From the NCBI RefSeq assembly GCF_900109465.1, contig NZ_FOAZ01000001.1, positions 571,926 through 635,925 of the forward strand: 64,000 nt of DNA. The letters are read 5' to 3'. A model generated the notes under the pieces. That model saw nothing but the letters and a program-made list of their open reading frames with translations. It did not search any database and had not been told where the DNA came from. Positions 62,505-64,000 of this stretch are shown one piece after another (the stretch's first letter is position 1; each line of letters starts with the position of its first letter). Both the position numbers and the translations under genes were made by a program. The DNA is from Streptacidiphilus jiangxiensis (GTDB taxonomy: Bacteria > Actinomycetota > Actinomycetes > Streptomycetales > Streptomycetaceae).

Positions 62505-63190
62505 CACCACCCGAGCTCCGCAGAGCGTCCCGTGCTGACGGTCGAAGAGGTCTACGCCGTGGCTGGCGCTATTCAGCCCGTTACTGGGCCATGGTGCTCC
62601 TGGCGGCCTTCGCCAGCCTCCGATTCGGGGAGCTGGCCGTGCTGCGCCGGGCGGACATCGACCTGGAGCGTCGGATCATCCGCATCCGTCAGGACCAAGC
62701 GGAGCTCGCGACCGGAGACCTGCGGGTGAAGCTGCCCAAGAGCGCGGCCGGCGTCCGACCGGTGGCCTTCCCCGAGCCCATCGCGCGAGACGTGGAGACG
62801 CATCTGCACTGGTTCGCCGAGGACGGTCCGGATGGCCGAGTGTTCGTGGGTCCGCGTTCCGGGCTGCTGCGGCGGAGCAACTTCCACCACCTGTGGACAG
62901 CCGCGCTGATCAAGGCCCAGGTCCGCAAGGCGCGGTTCCACGACCTGCGGCACTTCGGCAACGCCATGGCGGCCGACGCCGGTGCGAGCACCCGTGAGCT
63001 GATGCACCGGATGGGCCACTCGACCATGGACGCGGCCCTGCGCTACCAGCACATACGCGGGGAACGGGACCGGCTGATCGCTGACGGCATCGCCGACGCG
63101 ATCACCAAGGCGCTCGCCCCGAAGCGGCGCAAGCCGGGTCAGAAAGGCACCCCGCCCGACGAGTTGGGCGCGCAAGGGGCACGGGCCTGA
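62505..63190 (+). pseudogene. Tyrosine recombinase (phage-type integrase), N-terminally broken
   Basis: The catalytic domain is intact: LRFGEL (first Arg), HDLRH, GHST and the nucleophile Tyr in RYQH, ending in a Lys/Pro-rich tail. Its natural upstream part, RPVLTVEEVYAVAGAI, lies in another frame and joins at about 62565-62580 through a frameshift. The SAM-like core-binding domain further upstream is missing. The gene ends 80 bp from the 3' end of the tRNA-Arg gene, the usual place for an integrase beside its attachment site. It is the remnant of an integrated element that used this tRNA. Confidence 0.8.
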
Positions 63191-63210
63191 TCGGGCCTCA
63201 GAAACGACGA

Positions 63211-63254
63211 AGGCCCAGGCGGACCGGACATCCCGGTTGACCTGGGCTTTTGTT
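63211..63254 (+). terminator. Hairpin with T-run after the integrase remnant
   Basis: gcccagg (63213-63219) pairs with cctgggc (63241-63247), and inside it accgg/ccggt continue the stem with a small internal mismatch. TTTTGTT follows. A typical intrinsic terminator, also placed to read against the tRNA transcript from the other strand. Confidence 0.75.
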
Positions 63255-63269
63255 GCGTTTCCTGCGAAG

Positions 63270-63341
63270 TGCCCCCGGTAGGATTCGAACCTACGCACCC
63301 GCCTCCGGAGGGCGGTGCTCTATCCCCTGAGCTACGGGGGC
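63270..63341 (-). tRNA. tRNA-Arg (anticodon CCG)
   Basis: The minus strand folds as a complete tRNA: acceptor stem GCCCCCG/CGGGGGC, D arm GCTC-AGGGGATA-GAGC, anticodon arm CCGCC-CTCCGGA-GGCGG with anticodon CCG, and T arm GTAGG-TTCGAAT-CCTAC. The CCA end is not encoded. Its 3' end faces the integrase remnant, so it is the likely attachment site. Confidence 0.95.
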
Positions 63342-63482
63342 GCACTGTCTTGCGACGTGGAGAACACTACCAGCCCGGACCCCCTGCTCGCGTACAGGCT
63401 TTTCGGAAGGTCTCCTCACCAGTTCCCGTGGAAGTGGGCAAAACGAGGACGAAGAGTGGTTCCTCCGCATACCCTCAGTGAT

Positions 63483-63923
63483 GTGTCAGGCGAGTCGGGG
63501 CGGGTGCTCGTTGTCGATGACAGCGCGGTGATCCGTCAGCTGATCAGGGTGAACCTGGAGCTCGAGGGCTTTGAGGTGGTGACCGCCGCCGACGGGGCCG
63601 AGTGTCTGGATGTCGTGCACTCCGTGCAACCGGATGTGATCACGCTGGACGTGGTGATGCCCCGGTTGGACGGGCTGCGGACGGCGGCGCAGTTGCGGGC
63701 CGATCCGCGGACGAGTCATCTGCCGATAGCGATCGTGAGTGCCTGTACGCAGCTGGATCTGGAGCGCGGGGAGTCCGTCGGGGTCGACGGGTATCTGGCG
63801 AAGCCGTTCGAGCCGATGGATCTGGTGGCGCTGGTGCGGCGGTTGGTCACGGGGCGTGAGGTGCGCCGGGGCTGCGGGGCCTCCGAGGAGGTCCGAGGGG
63901 TTCGCCCACAGCGAACGCAGTGA
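63483..63923 (+). CDS. Stand-alone response regulator receiver protein
   Basis: 146 aa from GTG 63483; in-frame starts further upstream overlap the tRNA region and are unlikely. A single receiver domain: VLVVDDSAVIRQLIRVNLELEGFEVVTA (acidic pair), phospho-acceptor D in VITLDVVMPRLDG, SACTQ and KPFEP. There is no output domain; a basic tail of about 20 residues follows. It would act through protein contacts or as a phosphate sink. No kinase is adjacent in the window, and the next gene is beyond the right edge. Confidence 0.85.
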   Translation: MSGESGRVLVVDDSAVIRQLIRVNLELEGFEVVTAADGAECLDVVHSVQPDVITLDVVMPRLDGLRTAAQLRADPRTSHLPIAIVSACTQLDLERGESVGVDGYLAKPFEPMDLVALVRRLVTGREVRRGCGASEEVRGVRPQRTQ

Positions 63924-64000
63924 AACCTCGCGTGGGTCCGCGGCGAGGGTCCGCGGCGGGGGTGCTCGAAGGCGGCGCGTCTCGGACGGCAGAACTGATG

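Noticed and set aside
63270..63341. Search for a second partial copy of the tRNA-Arg 3' end as attR/attL
   Set aside because: I found no repeat of the T-arm/acceptor sequence elsewhere in the window, so the far attachment site, if any, cannot be placed.

Overview
The window is high-GC actinobacterial DNA, most likely from Streptomycetaceae (Streptomyces, Kitasatospora or Streptacidiphilus). The reasons are the very high GC at third codon positions, frequent GTG starts, ATGA/GTGA gene overlaps, a mycobacterial/streptomycete-type fused 2-oxoglutarate decarboxylase, a rare in-frame TTA (bldA) codon, and a core gene order (kgd, two-component pair, spermidine synthase-like, lon, an FtsW/RodA protein) that resembles what I remember of the S. 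coelicolor lon neighbourhood. The genus cannot be settled from sequence reading alone.

Layout. 1-3.3 kb: an oxidoreductase, then a PadR/DUF4097 operon with its own operator-like repeats and a DUF6104 gene. 3.4-15.7 kb: a co-directional eight-gene cassette that is the centre of interest. It holds a trypsin-co-occurring domain protein, a trypsin-like VMAP protease, a MoxR AAA+ ATPase, a 1053-aa vWA/SAV_2336 protein, a small FxsA-like peptide, an FxsB-type radical SAM/SPASM maturase, an HExxH enzyme and a TIR-NB-ARC-TPR protein (FxsT). 15.8-28.5 kb: conserved housekeeping genes (kgd, histidine kinase/regulator, lon with a ClgR-like box, ftsW/rodA family). 28.5-41 kb: envelope, transport and signalling genes, including a MacB-like ABC transporter divergent from a NarL-type two-component pair, and a DHA2 exporter behind a dyad operator. 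41-45.5 kb: a carbon-nitrogen hydrolase relic, a PiT phosphate transporter with a PHO-box-like repeat, an NlpC/P60 hydrolase and a broken DUF6193-like gene. 45.5-61 kb: metabolic and accessory genes (YdeP/FdhF-type oxidoreductase, FAH protein, AurF-like oxygenase with TetR, rhomboid-like protein, DUF885, two DUF4139 paralogues, prepilin peptidase, aromatic lyase-like protein). 61-64 kb: a scarred tRNA-Arg site with gene fragments, a broken tyrosine recombinase, tRNA-Arg(CCG) and a response regulator.

How the cassette may work (inference). The peptide gene is placed 2 bp before the radical SAM gene and the HExxH gene overlaps that, so a ribosomally made peptide would be crosslinked and then probably hydroxylated. 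The same transcript direction also encodes the protease/MoxR/vWA trio known from NTP-dependent bacterial conflict systems and a TIR-STAND receptor. The peptide departs from the usual FxSxx-COOH ending: its aromatic motif (FSDYTS) is internal and is followed by 17 residues. A TTA codon in the maturase would make peptide maturation dependent on bldA.

Four copies of a 98-120 bp palindromic element sit between genes and probably act as structured terminators or transcript boundaries.
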